This document shows positions 51,763 through 61,727 of a DNA stretch of 64,000 bases, piece after piece (within the stretch, counting starts at the first letter, position 1; each line of letters begins with the position of its first letter). The stretch comes from a bacterium (GTDB lineage: Bacteria; Bacteroidota; Ignavibacteria; SZUA-365): NCBI GenBank assembly GCA_020444325.1, contig JAHLLD010000003.1, positions 85,572 to 149,571 of the forward strand, read 5' to 3'. The notes beneath the pieces were generated by a model. That model ran no database searches, was not told the origin of the DNA, and saw nothing but the letters and a program-made list of their open reading frames with translations. The position numbers were made by a program, and so were the translations under genes.

Positions 51763-53171
51763 GTTATCAGACACCCATCCAGCCCGAAAATCTGAAGGTG
51801 CTTGTTCAGGAGCGCATCCATGACAAAACGCTGCGTGGCAATGTCCGGCGAGCGACGTGGACCTCACTCGGCAAGCGTGCGGCTGTCGTTGAGGATTTTC
51901 CTGACTGGGAATTTCTCCGGACGCAGGGGCATGAAATCAAAAAGCATGTCATGCAGCATCTGCCCGAATACCTCGCGCGTTTTGAAGAGCGCGCAACAGC
52001 GGCCGGAGCACATGTGCATTACGCGGAAACAGCTGCCGAAGCCTCACGTATCGTCTGCGACCTCGCCGAGGAGACCGGAGAGCGTCTCGTCGTCAAGAGC
52101 AAGTCCATGACCACCGAGGAGATCGAATTGACGCCGGCACTCGAAGCGCGCGGACTCCGTACGGTCGAAACGGATCTCGGGGAATACATTGTGCAGCTCG
52201 CCAAGGAGCCACCTTCGCATATCACGGCACCGGCCCTGCACAAATCCCGCGGTGAAATCGGACAGCTGTTTGCCGAACAGCTCGGCATTCCTTTCACAGA
52301 CGACCCTGAAGAATTGACAGCTATCGCGCGTAAAATTCTGCGTGAGGATTTTCTGCAGGCGGGTGTGGGGATTTCGGGCGTGAACTTCGCCGTTGCCGAA
52401 AGTGGCAGTATCTGCATCGTGGAGAATGAAGGAAATGCACGTCTGAGCATGAGTTTGCCGCGACGGCATATTGCCGTCATGGGAATGGAGAAAATCGTCC
52501 CTGACTTCGAGAGTCTGGGTCTTTTCCTGAATCTTCTCGGACGCAGTGCGACGGGACAGCGCATCACCTGCTATACATCCCTCATTACTGGTCCTGCAAA
52601 GGACGCGGAACTCGACGGTCCGGAAGAGCTGCATATCGTCATCCTCGACAATGGCCGCTCACGGATGCTGGCAGAACCGCATCAACGCGAATCGCTGTAC
52701 TGCATCCGATGCGGGGCCTGCATGAACGTCTGTCCCGTCTATCAGAAGATCGGCGGACATGGCTACGGAAGCGTGTATTCGGGTCCCATCGGCAGCATCA
52801 TCACTCCGGTGTACAGGGGAGAACAGCGCTCGAAAGCCCTGCCGTTTGCCTCATCGCTCTGCGGTGCCTGCGCCGAAATCTGTCCCGTGCGCATCGACAT
52901 CCATCACCATCTGCTCTGGTGGAGAAAGCGCATCGTCGGTCACGGATACACGAAATGGACGGAGCGCATGGCCATGCGTCTCTTCCTCGCGGTTTCGCGT
53001 CGCAGCTGGCTTTTCGATCTGGCAGGTCGCCTGGCACGCGTATTCGCGCCACTGATCAGCAGAAAAGATGAAGGTCCGTCATTGCCTGTCTGGAGCCGGG
53101 AACGGAGTTTCCCGCAATTGCCCGACAAATCATTCAAACAGCTCTGGAGGCAGCACCGTGAACGCGCGTGA
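51759..53171 (+). CDS. lutB: Lactate utilization protein B, iron-sulfur protein
   Basis: The protein has 470 residues. The N-terminal LUD domain (about 50-300) is followed by ferredoxin-like clusters: CIRCGACMNVCP (Cys315, 318, 321, 325) and CGACAEICP (Cys368, 371, 375). It is the iron-sulfur subunit of the LutABC L-lactate oxidising system. The ATG at 51759 overlaps the lutA stop, so the longer upstream frame is not the start. Its end overlaps lutC by 14 bp. Confidence 0.95.
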   Translation: MSYQTPIQPENLKVLVQERIHDKTLRGNVRRATWTSLGKRAAVVEDFPDWEFLRTQGHEIKKHVMQHLPEYLARFEERATAAGAHVHYAETAAEASRIVCDLAEETGERLVVKSKSMTTEEIELTPALEARGLRTVETDLGEYIVQLAKEPPSHITAPALHKSRGEIGQLFAEQLGIPFTDDPEELTAIARKILREDFLQAGVGISGVNFAVAESGSICIVENEGNARLSMSLPRRHIAVMGMEKIVPDFESLGLFLNLLGRSATGQRITCYTSLITGPAKDAELDGPEELHIVILDNGRSRMLAEPHQRESLYCIRCGACMNVCPVYQKIGGHGYGSVYSGPIGSIITPVYRGEQRSKALPFASSLCGACAEICPVRIDIHHHLLWWRKRIVGHGYTKWTERMAMRLFLAVSRRSWLFDLAGRLARVFAPLISRKDEGPSLPVWSRERSFPQLPDKSFKQLWRQHRERA

Positions 53172-53865
53172 TCGCATCTTCCAGCGCATGCTCGAGCATA
53201 CCGCCAGCTCCGGGGCCGACGAAAATATGCAGAAACTGCATAATTCCCTGCGGGAAAGCAGTATCGCGGCATCGACCGGGGACGCCGAGCTCTTCGCACA
53301 GCGCGCTGGCGAAGCAGGTGCCGAGGTCGTGCATGCGCAAACCCTGGAAGATGTTCCGGAAGCTCTGGAGAATGTCCTGAGCGGTCTGGCCTCACTTGTG
53401 CTTTCCTCCGATCCTTCTTTCGATGCATCGGGACTGGCGCAATTGCTGAGCGCGCACTTCCGTTCACTTCACACCGTTGATGTTGCGGATTTGAAGGAAA
53501 CGCAGTCGGGTACCGGATGGAAGGCGCGTTTGGCTGCCATGGATGCAGGATTGGATATGGCGGTCGCAGGTATCGCGGATTCCGGTGCCGTGCTCATCCG
53601 TTCGCATGCGGTGGAGAGCCGTTCGATGACCCTGCTGCCAGAGATGCATATCGCTCTCCTCCCCGCGCAGCGCATTCTGCCTTCCCTGCATCATGCGGCA
53701 CCGTTGCTGCGATCAATGACGCATGCGCAGGGACACAGCGCGGTGACACTGGTGGGCGGACCGAGCAAGACGGCAGACATTGAAAAGGTGCTGGTAACGG
53801 GAATTCATGGTCCCGCACGCTTTGTGATCGTTGTGATCGAGGCGGACCCGCGTCTGTCGCATTGA
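53158..53865 (+). CDS. lutC: Lactate utilization protein C (LUD domain)
   Basis: The protein has 235 residues with one LUD domain (ETQSGTGWKARLAAMDAGL, DSGAVLIRSHAVESRSM, LLPEMHIALL, then VTGIHGPARFVIVV). It is the third component of the LutABC lactate oxidation complex. Start GTG at 53158 with a CTGGAGG site. A repeated palindrome (53226-53242) lies in frame at residues 23-29, as N-M-Q-K-L-H-N, in the linker before the domain. Confidence 0.9.
   Translation: MNARDRIFQRMLEHTASSGADENMQKLHNSLRESSIAASTGDAELFAQRAGEAGAEVVHAQTLEDVPEALENVLSGLASLVLSSDPSFDASGLAQLLSAHFRSLHTVDVADLKETQSGTGWKARLAAMDAGLDMAVAGIADSGAVLIRSHAVESRSMTLLPEMHIALLPAQRILPSLHHAAPLLRSMTHAQGHSAVTLVGGPSKTADIEKVLVTGIHGPARFVIVVIEADPRLSH
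53226..53242. repeat. Copy of the 17-bp palindrome inside lutC
   Basis: TATGCAGAAACTGCATA, exact match to the two full copies at 21841-21890, lies within the coding sequence and keeps the reading frame (A-A before, A-T-T after). Confidence 0.9.
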
Positions 53866-53907
53866 GATGTATTCATCGTTACAATACAAGAAACTTGAGA
53901 GGTTATC

Positions 53908-54441
53908 ATGAGTGATCTGGTTGTCAGACTTCTCCCTGAAATCGAGGACATTCGAGATGAAGCCCTCCGGGCGAAGGTCCACGCATGCTGGCAGGAGGCG
54001 ATCGATTTTCGCGGGTGGACGGAAGAGCTGCTGCGCAGTATCCCGTTTACCCTGCTGGCCGACAATGTCTCGATCGCATTCATTGACCATGTCCGTGCCG
54101 TATGCAGAATGTGTATAGCCTGTGACGATATACTCACTGAAGTGCATGGTGAGAAGAAAACGCCGATCAACAGGGATTACCTCATCGCCGGCGCCCTGCT
54201 GGCAGATGTCGGGAAACTGCTCGAGTACGACCTTGTGGACGGCGCACCTGTGAAATCGGACTATGGCAAGCATATCCGGCACCCGTTCAGTGGGGTCGGA
54301 CTTGCGTTCAAGCACGGATTGCCTTCCGAGGTCATGCACATTATCGCAACGCACTCCAAAGAGGGTGCAGGAGAAAAACGGCTGCCTGAAAGTATCGTCT
54401 TTCATCACGCTGATTTTATCGATTTTGAACTTGTGAAGTAA
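53908..54441 (+). CDS. HD-domain-like protein with a substituted HD motif
   Basis: The protein has 177 residues. The order of motifs matches HD phosphohydrolases: FIDHVRAVCRM, then INRDYLIAGALLADVGKLLEYD, where the usual H-D is A-D, and IATHSKEGAGEKRLPES with FHHADFIDF. The lost histidine would weaken metal binding, so it may not act as a phosphohydrolase. It has a GAGAGG ribosome site and lies between lutC and the aconitase-like gene on the same strand. Confidence 0.82.
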   Translation: MSDLVVRLLPEIEDIRDEALRAKVHACWQEAIDFRGWTEELLRSIPFTLLADNVSIAFIDHVRAVCRMCIACDDILTEVHGEKKTPINRDYLIAGALLADVGKLLEYDLVDGAPVKSDYGKHIRHPFSGVGLAFKHGLPSEVMHIIATHSKEGAGEKRLPESIVFHHADFIDFELVK

Positions 54442-54476
54442 CCGCAGTACTGTTGTTTTTCACGGAGCACTCAGCA

Positions 54477-56444
54477 ATGGCGCAGAATCTCATTGAAAAA
54501 ATCGCCCAACTGCACACCGTCGACTCTGGATCGCAGCAGGTGCGCAGCGGGGATTACATTTATATTCGTCCCGCACACGTCATGACGCATGACAACACAG
54601 GTGCGGTGATCCCGAAATTCCGGAGCATCGGCGCGGCTCGCATTGCGAATCCACGGCAGGTCGTCAGCACGCTCGATCACAACGTGCAGGATACCAGCGA
54701 GAAAAACCTGCAGAAATACCGCAATATCGAAGCCTTTGCCCGTGAGATGGGGATCGACTTTTATCCTGCCGGACGCGGTATCGGACACCAGATCATGTGC
54801 GAAGAGGGATACGCCTGGCCCGGCAGCATGGTCGTCGCGTCGGACAGTCACAGCAACATGTACGGGGGACTCGGCTGCCTCGGTACGCCCATCGTGCGCA
54901 CTGATGCCGCGGCAATCTGGGCTACGGGACGCACCTGGTGGAAAGTGCCACCCGTGGCTCGCGTGCAGCTGCATGGTGCGCTGCCCGCAGGAGTCACCGG
55001 CAAGGATGTCATCATCACGCTTTGCGGACTCTTCAACAACGATGAAGTGCTCAACCACGCGATAGAATTCACGGGCGAAGGAGTCGCATCACTTTCCGTG
55101 GATCAGCGCCTGACCATCGCAAACATGACGACGGAATGGGGTGCACTCGCAGGCGTATTTCCCGTTGACGAGCGAACAATTGCCTGGCTGCGACAGCGTG
55201 CGGCGTTTGTTGCGGCACGTGGACTCGAGGGAGTCCCTTCGGATGAGGATGGTAACGGGTCGCATCCCCGCATGAATAATGCGCGGATCGACGCACTGGA
55301 GGCATACCGGATAACCGCGGATGAGAACGCCTTCTATTCGCGTGAAATCACGTTGAACCTGGCAACCGTGCGTCCCCACGTCTCCGGTCCCAATCACGTG
55401 AAAACCATGACATCCATTGCAGAGATGAAGCAGCGGCAGCTGCCCGTCAACAAGGCGTATCTCGTATCCTGTGTCAACAGCCGTGTCGAGGATATCGCCG
55501 AAGCCGCGTCCGTCGTGCGTGGCAAGCATGTGGCGGAAGGCGTCGAATTTTATATTGCCGCAGCGTCAAGTGAGGTGCAGGCAGCCAGCGAGGATCGCGG
55601 AGACTGGCAGGCGCTTCTTGATGCAGGGGCAATTCCGCTGCCTCCGGGTTGTGGTCCCTGTATCGGACTCGGTATGGGACTGCTGAAGGATGGCGAAGTG
55701 GGCATTTCGGCGACCAACCGGAATTTCAAGGGCCGCATGGGATCGAAAGAAGCGGAGGCCTACCTGGCGTCGCCGTCGGTGGTCGCCGCTTCAGCGATCG
55801 CGGGTGTCATCGCGGCGCCGGTGGATTACGACAGTGTCGCACCCGAAGCCACGATGCTCACCAATGAACGACCATCGGCCGGCGACAGCGAAACCGTGAT
55901 CGTGGATGGCTTTCCTGCTGTCATCAGGGGAGAACTTCTGTACTGTCATCAGGACAATCTGAATACCGACGGTATCTATCCCGGCAAATACACGTATATC
56001 GACGACTTCACGGCCAGTCAGCAAGCGGAAGTCGCGATGGAGAACTACGATCCGGCCTTCCAGGAACTGGCCAGAGAAGGTGATATCCTCATTGGGGGAT
56101 TCAATTTCGGCACCGGCAGTTCACGTGAGCAGGCTGCGACCGCACTCATGCATCGCGGCATCCGTCTCGTCGTTGCCGGTTCGTTCAGTGAAACTTACAA
56201 ACGCAATGCCATCAACAACGGCTTTCTGGTTGTGGAAGCTCCGGGACTGGTGGCCGAGCTGCGCAGCCGATTTGGTACGGATGCGCCGACTGTTCGCACC
56301 GGGATCGAGGCGGAACTGGATTTTTCGCGTTCGGAGATCGTGGCGGACGGAAAACGCTATGGCATTGATCCTGTTGGTCCCGCTGCGCAGGAACTGATAC
56401 TTGCCGGGGGACTCGAGTCCTGGGTGAAATCGGCTATCAGCTGA
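54477..56444 (+). CDS. Aconitase/homoaconitase family hydratase
   Basis: The protein has 655 residues with fused large and small domains. Fe-S ligands are Cys332 (LVSCVNSRVED) and Cys392/Cys395 (PPGCGPCIGLGMG). The swivel domain has FGTGSSREQAATAL. It probably interconverts hydroxy-tricarboxylates such as citrate, 2-methylcitrate or homocitrate, and its length fits aconitate hydratase-like and homoaconitase proteins. ATG at 54477 follows GGAG. The PrpD gene comes 41 bp later, suggesting a shared pathway. Confidence 0.92.
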   Translation: MAQNLIEKIAQLHTVDSGSQQVRSGDYIYIRPAHVMTHDNTGAVIPKFRSIGAARIANPRQVVSTLDHNVQDTSEKNLQKYRNIEAFAREMGIDFYPAGRGIGHQIMCEEGYAWPGSMVVASDSHSNMYGGLGCLGTPIVRTDAAAIWATGRTWWKVPPVARVQLHGALPAGVTGKDVIITLCGLFNNDEVLNHAIEFTGEGVASLSVDQRLTIANMTTEWGALAGVFPVDERTIAWLRQRAAFVAARGLEGVPSDEDGNGSHPRMNNARIDALEAYRITADENAFYSREITLNLATVRPHVSGPNHVKTMTSIAEMKQRQLPVNKAYLVSCVNSRVEDIAEAASVVRGKHVAEGVEFYIAAASSEVQAASEDRGDWQALLDAGAIPLPPGCGPCIGLGMGLLKDGEVGISATNRNFKGRMGSKEAEAYLASPSVVAASAIAGVIAAPVDYDSVAPEATMLTNERPSAGDSETVIVDGFPAVIRGELLYCHQDNLNTDGIYPGKYTYIDDFTASQQAEVAMENYDPAFQELAREGDILIGGFNFGTGSSREQAATALMHRGIRLVVAGSFSETYKRNAINNGFLVVEAPGLVAELRSRFGTDAPTVRTGIEAELDFSRSEIVADGKRYGIDPVGPAAQELILAGGLESWVKSAIS

Positions 56445-56485
56445 CACCCGCAGCATGCATCATCATTCAACGTAAGGATACATGT

Positions 56486-57853
56486 ATGGAAAAAAGTGTT
56501 TCAAGGCAGATTGCGGAATTCGCGGTCGCACTGCGGTATGAAGACCTTCCAGAAGCCGTCATCCATGAGGTCAAACGTTACCTGTATGACTCCATCGGCT
56601 GCGCGTACGGATCGTCGCATACGAAGGATGTCGGTATCATCAGGGACATTTACCTGGAGATGGGTGGCACGGAAGAAGCCACGGTCATTGGATTCGGCGA
56701 CAAGATGCCGGCAGTCAATGCTTCACTGGTCAATTCGCTGATGATACGCGCGCTCGATTTCAACGACATTTACTGGAAGGAAGACCCCAGCCATCCTTCC
56801 GACATTATTCCAGCTGCACTGGCAGCCGGAGAAAAAGTGAACGCATCGATGAAGAGTGTGATAACTGCCATCGTCCTGGCCTACGAGTTCGAGCAGCGGC
56901 TCTGTGAATTCGCCGTTCCCGGTGTGCGTGAGCGAAAATGGCATCATGCGACTCTGACGCAGTTCGTTTCGCCGATCGTCGCCGGAAAAATGCTCGGTCT
57001 CGACGTCGATCAGATGGTCCATGCCATCGGCATCAACGGCAGCCATAATCACACCATTGGTTGTCCCACCGCCGGCAAACTGACAATGATGAAAAACACG
57101 GTGGACCCCATGGCAGTGCAGGCTGGTGTGTTCGCTGCACTCATGGCCCAGAAGGGATACAGCGGCACCGAAGCGGTGTTTGAAGGGAAGGAAGGACTGA
57201 TGGATGTGTACGGTCCCGACTGGGATATGGACAAGCTGCTGGGTGGTCTCGGGGATTCATGGAAAATCCTCGAATGCAGCATGAAGGCATTCCCTACGGA
57301 GGCGTTAACGCATACGCATCTCAGTTGCGTTCTCAAGCTTGTAACGGAAAACAACATCAGTCACGAGCAAATCGAGGAAGTGCGTGTGACCACGATTGCA
57401 CGTGCCTGTGACATTCTTTTCGATCCGCACAAGTATCGTCCCGATTCCCGTGAGACGGCGGATCATTCCCTGCCTTACTGCATTGCGGCTTGCCTGGTCG
57501 ATCACAAGATTACCACGCAGTCTTTCTCTGACGAGAAACTGAAAGACCCGCGCATCTGGGAAGTGATCGACAAAATCAAGGGTGAGGCTTCCGAGGAATT
57601 TGAACGCATGTTCCCGGCGAAGCAGCCTTCCCGTGTGGTCATCCGTACCACGGATGGGGACGAATACACCGAATACCTCGAGTATCCCAAGGGCGATCCC
57701 AGAGAGCCCATGACGGAAGAGGATCTCGACAATAAATTCATCGCATTGTCCGGCAAGCTGCTGCAGGCCGACGCACAGCAGAATAAAAAGGATATCATCT
57801 TCAGTGCGGAGCAGTATTCCGCACGTGATTTCATGAAAAGTCTGATTGTATAG
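56486..57853 (+). CDS. MmgE/PrpD family dehydratase
   Basis: The protein has 455 residues. The family is recognised by MEKSVSRQIAEFAVAL, IIPAALAAGEKVNASMK and GINGSHNHTIGC, with a long C-terminal domain (ITTQSFSDEKLKD). Family members dehydrate 2-methylcitrate (PrpD) or decarboxylate cis-aconitate. Next to an aconitase-family gene, a 2-methylcitrate or cis-aconitate role is likely, but it cannot be fixed by sequence. Confidence 0.92.
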   Translation: MEKSVSRQIAEFAVALRYEDLPEAVIHEVKRYLYDSIGCAYGSSHTKDVGIIRDIYLEMGGTEEATVIGFGDKMPAVNASLVNSLMIRALDFNDIYWKEDPSHPSDIIPAALAAGEKVNASMKSVITAIVLAYEFEQRLCEFAVPGVRERKWHHATLTQFVSPIVAGKMLGLDVDQMVHAIGINGSHNHTIGCPTAGKLTMMKNTVDPMAVQAGVFAALMAQKGYSGTEAVFEGKEGLMDVYGPDWDMDKLLGGLGDSWKILECSMKAFPTEALTHTHLSCVLKLVTENNISHEQIEEVRVTTIARACDILFDPHKYRPDSRETADHSLPYCIAACLVDHKITTQSFSDEKLKDPRIWEVIDKIKGEASEEFERMFPAKQPSRVVIRTTDGDEYTEYLEYPKGDPREPMTEEDLDNKFIALSGKLLQADAQQNKKDIIFSAEQYSARDFMKSLIV

Positions 57854-57859
57854 GAGGAT

Positions 57860-57883
57860 GCCGGACGATGTATGTCGTCCGGC
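57860..57883 (+). terminator. Hairpin after the prpD-like gene
   Basis: GCCGGACGA (57860-57868) and TCGTCCGGC (57875-57883) form a perfect 9-bp stem with a 6-base loop containing the ATG at 57872. There is no T-tract. It may end the upstream transcript or block the start of the sensor gene. Confidence 0.6.
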
Positions 57884-60800
57884 GTTCCTGAGATGACCAG
57901 TTCCGGCAGATATCACCTCATGCACGCAACTGCGTGCATCCTGCTCTTCGGCATGTGCCTTGCACCTTCGCTGCGCGGGCAGGATGTGGGACACATGCGC
58001 TTCGAGCGGCTGACCGTCGAAGACGGTCTGTCGCAGGGTGTTGTCACCGCAATGCTGCATGACCATTCCGGATTCATGTGGTTCGGGACCAAGGATGGAC
58101 TCAACCGCTACGACGGGTATACCTTCGTGCAGTTCCGGAATGAGTCCGACAACGTGAATTCGCTTGGCGACAATGCTATTTCGGCACTTGTCGAGGATTC
58201 TCTCGGACAGATATGGATCGGGACGGAAGGTGGGGGACTGCACCGTTATGATCCGCAGAGCCGGCGCGTGCACAGGCTTCCTTATGCGCTTCCCGAAGGA
58301 CTCAGTGAAGCCGGACGCATTATACGGACATTGTGTTTTGACAGCCGTGGTGTGTTGTGGATCGGTACGGACGGCGAAGGGTTGTTTGCCTACAATCCAG
58401 CGGACAGTTCCGTCCAGCATTTCCTTGGTTCAAATACCAGCGGCAGCGCACTGCTGACAAATAGTATACACGTCATTCAGGCAGCTGATCGCAACCACCT
58501 GTGGATCGGGGGGCACGGAAACATCGTGTACCTTTTCGATATCCTGAATGGCAGTTTCAAACATTTCCGACTTCCCGTACCGGGGAGCGGACTGGGACCT
58601 GCCGACGGTATTCTCGATCTTGCCACAGATGAAGAAAACCAGCTATGGGTTGCGACGACAGGATTCGGGGTGTTCCGCATCGATCGCGAAACAGGAAACA
58701 TCTCGTCCCTCGATATTCCCAGTCGTCCCGAAGGGTCAAACCCGCTGTTTGCACGCGCACTCATGGTTGATTCCAATCAACGTCTCTGGATCGGGACCGA
58801 AGACCACGGCATTGTGGTCTATCATCTCAGGAAGGGGCGGTGGGAGTTTCTGAAGTCAGGGCAGGAAGCGCAGTATCACTTCGGTGACATTGGCATCCTC
58901 ACTCTCCTCGAAGACCGTATCGGAAATATCTGGGTCGGTACCAACGGGAAAGGACTTCAATTCACCTCACCGGCTTCAAAGGATTTTCATCTGCTCAGGA
59001 CGCACGTAAAAAATCCTTCCGCAATGACAATAAGAAGCTACCGTGGAATCTGGGAGGAGGGTGATTCCGTTCTCTGGCTCGGTGGGTACGGTGGTCTGAA
59101 CCGCTGGGACAGGAAAACCGGCCTTATCAGTGTCGTTGACCTCGGCTATCGGTCGGAAAGTGGGGAGGCCGCGGCGCAGTACTCCCGGGCAAACGCGCAT
59201 TGTTTCTGTCCTGATCCGTCTGATCCTGATGGCGGGCTCTATGTTGGTTCGGAGGGAGGCGGATTATTCCATCTCGATCTGCGTTCCCGCCGTGTCCGCA
59301 GAGTACCCGCAGGATATGCGGACGACAGTCATGCGCTCCGCGGATTCAGTGTGTATGACATGATCGCTGATGATGCCGGGAACCTCTACATAGCAACTGA
59401 TATCGGAATGTCACGGTATCAGACTGGAACGGGGCGCTTCACGCATTACATCCATGATCCACAGAATCCGCACAGTATAAACTCCGGCGGAATCTCAACC
59501 CTTTACCGGGACAGCAATGGTTTTCTCTGGATCGGATCGGAGCGTGGCGGACTCGGACTCTTCGATCCGGTGACGGAGGACTTCACTCGCTTCGTCCATC
59601 GAGATGGAGATCGAACCTCACTGAGCAGCAACAGGGTGTATTCGATATATGAAGATATCCGCGGCGTGCTGTGGATCGGTACCTCACTCGGTCTCAATCG
59701 TATGGACCGGCAGAGTACCACTTTCAGGCATTTCAATCGGCTCGACAATTTCCCGAATGAAGTCATCTACGGTATCCTTCAGGACGAGCAGGGGCTGCTG
59801 TGGCTGAGCACGAATGAAGGACTTGTAGTATTTCATCCGTACCGGGGTGTGATAAGCACATATGACGTCAGTGATGGATTGCAGGGAAACGAATTCAACA
59901 GCTCGGCATATTTTGAAGCGGCGAACGGCGAAATGTTTTTCGGTGGCGTCAACGGATTGACTTTCTTCCATCCGAAGCAGATTCGTCGCAATCCCTTTAT
60001 TCCACCCGTGCAGATTACCAACTGCCACATCGGAGGAAAGGAGGTACAGCTCGCGCAGAACGCCGAAGGAGAATACTCCCTGGAATTCCAGTACACTGGC
60101 GAGACCATCAGTTTCGAATACGCGGCACTGAGTTTCTACAGGTCAGAAAAAAACCAGTACCGATACCGGATGGACGGTGTTCACGAAGGATGGATGGAGG
60201 CAGGACACAACAGGCAAATTACCTTCGTCGCCCTGTCTCCCGGGGAATACACGCTGCACATTCTCGGATCAAACAATGACGGTATCTGGAACAACGAAGG
60301 GGTGCAGGTTGCCATCACCGTTCTCCCGCCGTTCTGGGGCAGCTGGTGGTTTCGCCTGCTCGTCGGTGTTCTCGTCCTTGGTATTGCGCTGCTGATTCTT
60401 CGCTGGCGGCTGAGTATTATTCGGAAACAGGAAGTGCAGTTGACGAAAACCGTGGAGGATCGCACAGCGGAACTGCGCCATTCGAATGCATCCCTGCTGC
60501 AGGAGATCGAGGAAAGGAAACGGGCGGAGGCGGAAGCGTACAGGGCAAATGCAACGAAAACGGAATTCCTCGCGCATCTCAGCCATGAGATACGTACACC
60601 GATGAACGCGATCCTCGGCTACACCGAGCTGCTCTCTGACAGAATTGAGGACCCCGAGTTGAAAGATCAGCTCCACAGCATCGAGCTGTCGGGCAACAGC
60701 CTTCTGCGTCTGATCAACGATATCCTTGACCTGTCGAAGATCGAAGCGGGCAGGCTCGAACTGGAGTTCGATGCGGTGGACCTCAGGGCACTGTTGCATG

Positions 60801-61702
60801 AGATTCAGACCGTTTTCGAATTCCAGTTTCAGCGGAAGGATCTGCACTTTGAGGTCCGTGTCGATGAACAGCTGCCTCAGACAATGTATATCGACGAACT
60901 GCGCACGCGGCAGATTCTCTTCAACCTGATCGGCAATGCCGTCAAGTACACCGATGAGGGCGGGATAACCGTGCATGTGTCACAGACGGACAGAACGCGT
61001 GAGAGCTTTACGCTGGTCATGACCGTGTCGGATACCGGAATAGGTATCCCGCCCGCACAACAGGAAATCGTGTTTGAGCCTTTCCGTCAGGCAAAGCGCG
61101 CCCGTCTGGCCGATGCTCGTGGGTCGGGACTGGGACTTGCGATCACGCGCAGGCTGATCGACATCATGCAGGGAAGCATTCAATTACAGAGTAAAGTAGG
61201 ACAGGGATCGACGTTTCGTATACGTATACCAGATATCCGTTTCCCCGAGGAAGAGGCGGAACAGGAAGCAAGGCGTGAGGGGGATGCGGAGCGCGATGCT
61301 GCGTCGGCGCGACCCGCGACAGTGTATACAGAAGATGTGCGACAGGTGACAGCAATGGATAGTACGCAAGACAACAGTCGGCAGCCGGATTCCGCGGAGC
61401 ACACTGAGGAAACGATTTCCGAGCCGCGCCGTCTCGAGCTTTCAGCGTTCCTGCAGCAGCTTCGGCACGAGGATCTTCCCCTCTGGCAGGACGTCTCGCG
61501 CAGCTATCACATTCAGCAAATGGAACAGTTCGCCCAGCATGTCCACGATGCAGCGTCCTCATTTGCGTATACCCCGCTTGTGGAGTGGAGCGGCACACTA
61601 CTCGCACAGGTCAAACGCTTTGATATGGAACACATCCCGCGTACATTAGAGAAATTTCCCGATCTTCTGGAAAATCTCGCGGCACAGTGCCAGAACGCCT
61701 GA
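57872..61702 (+). CDS. Large propeller-type sensor histidine kinase
   Basis: The protein is up to 1276 residues. A signal-like segment (about 24-41) leads into two-component regulator propellers (about 45-720; repeats like GFMWFGTKDGLNRYDG, LWIGTDGEGLFAYN, GFLWIGSERGGLGLF), a Y_Y_Y domain, a membrane segment (FRLLVGVLVLGIALLILRW, about 824-845), HisKA with His905 (FLAHLSHEIRTPMNAILGYTEL) and HATPase (NAVKYTDEGG, DTGIGI, GSGLGLAI). A C-terminal helical domain (about 1190-1276) usually follows a receiver domain, which is missing here. The start is uncertain: ATG 57872, 57893 or 57920. Confidence 0.87.
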   Translation: MSSGVPEMTSSGRYHLMHATACILLFGMCLAPSLRGQDVGHMRFERLTVEDGLSQGVVTAMLHDHSGFMWFGTKDGLNRYDGYTFVQFRNESDNVNSLGDNAISALVEDSLGQIWIGTEGGGLHRYDPQSRRVHRLPYALPEGLSEAGRIIRTLCFDSRGVLWIGTDGEGLFAYNPADSSVQHFLGSNTSGSALLTNSIHVIQAADRNHLWIGGHGNIVYLFDILNGSFKHFRLPVPGSGLGPADGILDLATDEENQLWVATTGFGVFRIDRETGNISSLDIPSRPEGSNPLFARALMVDSNQRLWIGTEDHGIVVYHLRKGRWEFLKSGQEAQYHFGDIGILTLLEDRIGNIWVGTNGKGLQFTSPASKDFHLLRTHVKNPSAMTIRSYRGIWEEGDSVLWLGGYGGLNRWDRKTGLISVVDLGYRSESGEAAAQYSRANAHCFCPDPSDPDGGLYVGSEGGGLFHLDLRSRRVRRVPAGYADDSHALRGFSVYDMIADDAGNLYIATDIGMSRYQTGTGRFTHYIHDPQNPHSINSGGISTLYRDSNGFLWIGSERGGLGLFDPVTEDFTRFVHRDGDRTSLSSNRVYSIYEDIRGVLWIGTSLGLNRMDRQSTTFRHFNRLDNFPNEVIYGILQDEQGLLWLSTNEGLVVFHPYRGVISTYDVSDGLQGNEFNSSAYFEAANGEMFFGGVNGLTFFHPKQIRRNPFIPPVQITNCHIGGKEVQLAQNAEGEYSLEFQYTGETISFEYAALSFYRSEKNQYRYRMDGVHEGWMEAGHNRQITFVALSPGEYTLHILGSNNDGIWNNEGVQVAITVLPPFWGSWWFRLLVGVLVLGIALLILRWRLSIIRKQEVQLTKTVEDRTAELRHSNASLLQEIEERKRAEAEAYRANATKTEFLAHLSHEIRTPMNAILGYTELLSDRIEDPELKDQLHSIELSGNSLLRLINDILDLSKIEAGRLELEFDAVDLRALLHEIQTVFEFQFQRKDLHFEVRVDEQLPQTMYIDELRTRQILFNLIGNAVKYTDEGGITVHVSQTDRTRESFTLVMTVSDTGIGIPPAQQEIVFEPFRQAKRARLADARGSGLGLAITRRLIDIMQGSIQLQSKVGQGSTFRIRIPDIRFPEEEAEQEARREGDAERDAASARPATVYTEDVRQVTAMDSTQDNSRQPDSAEHTEETISEPRRLELSAFLQQLRHEDLPLWQDVSRSYHIQQMEQFAQHVHDAASSFAYTPLVEWSGTLLAQVKRFDMEHIPRTLEKFPDLLENLAAQCQNA

Positions 61703-61727
61703 TCTCCAAGCATTTCCTGGATTCCAC

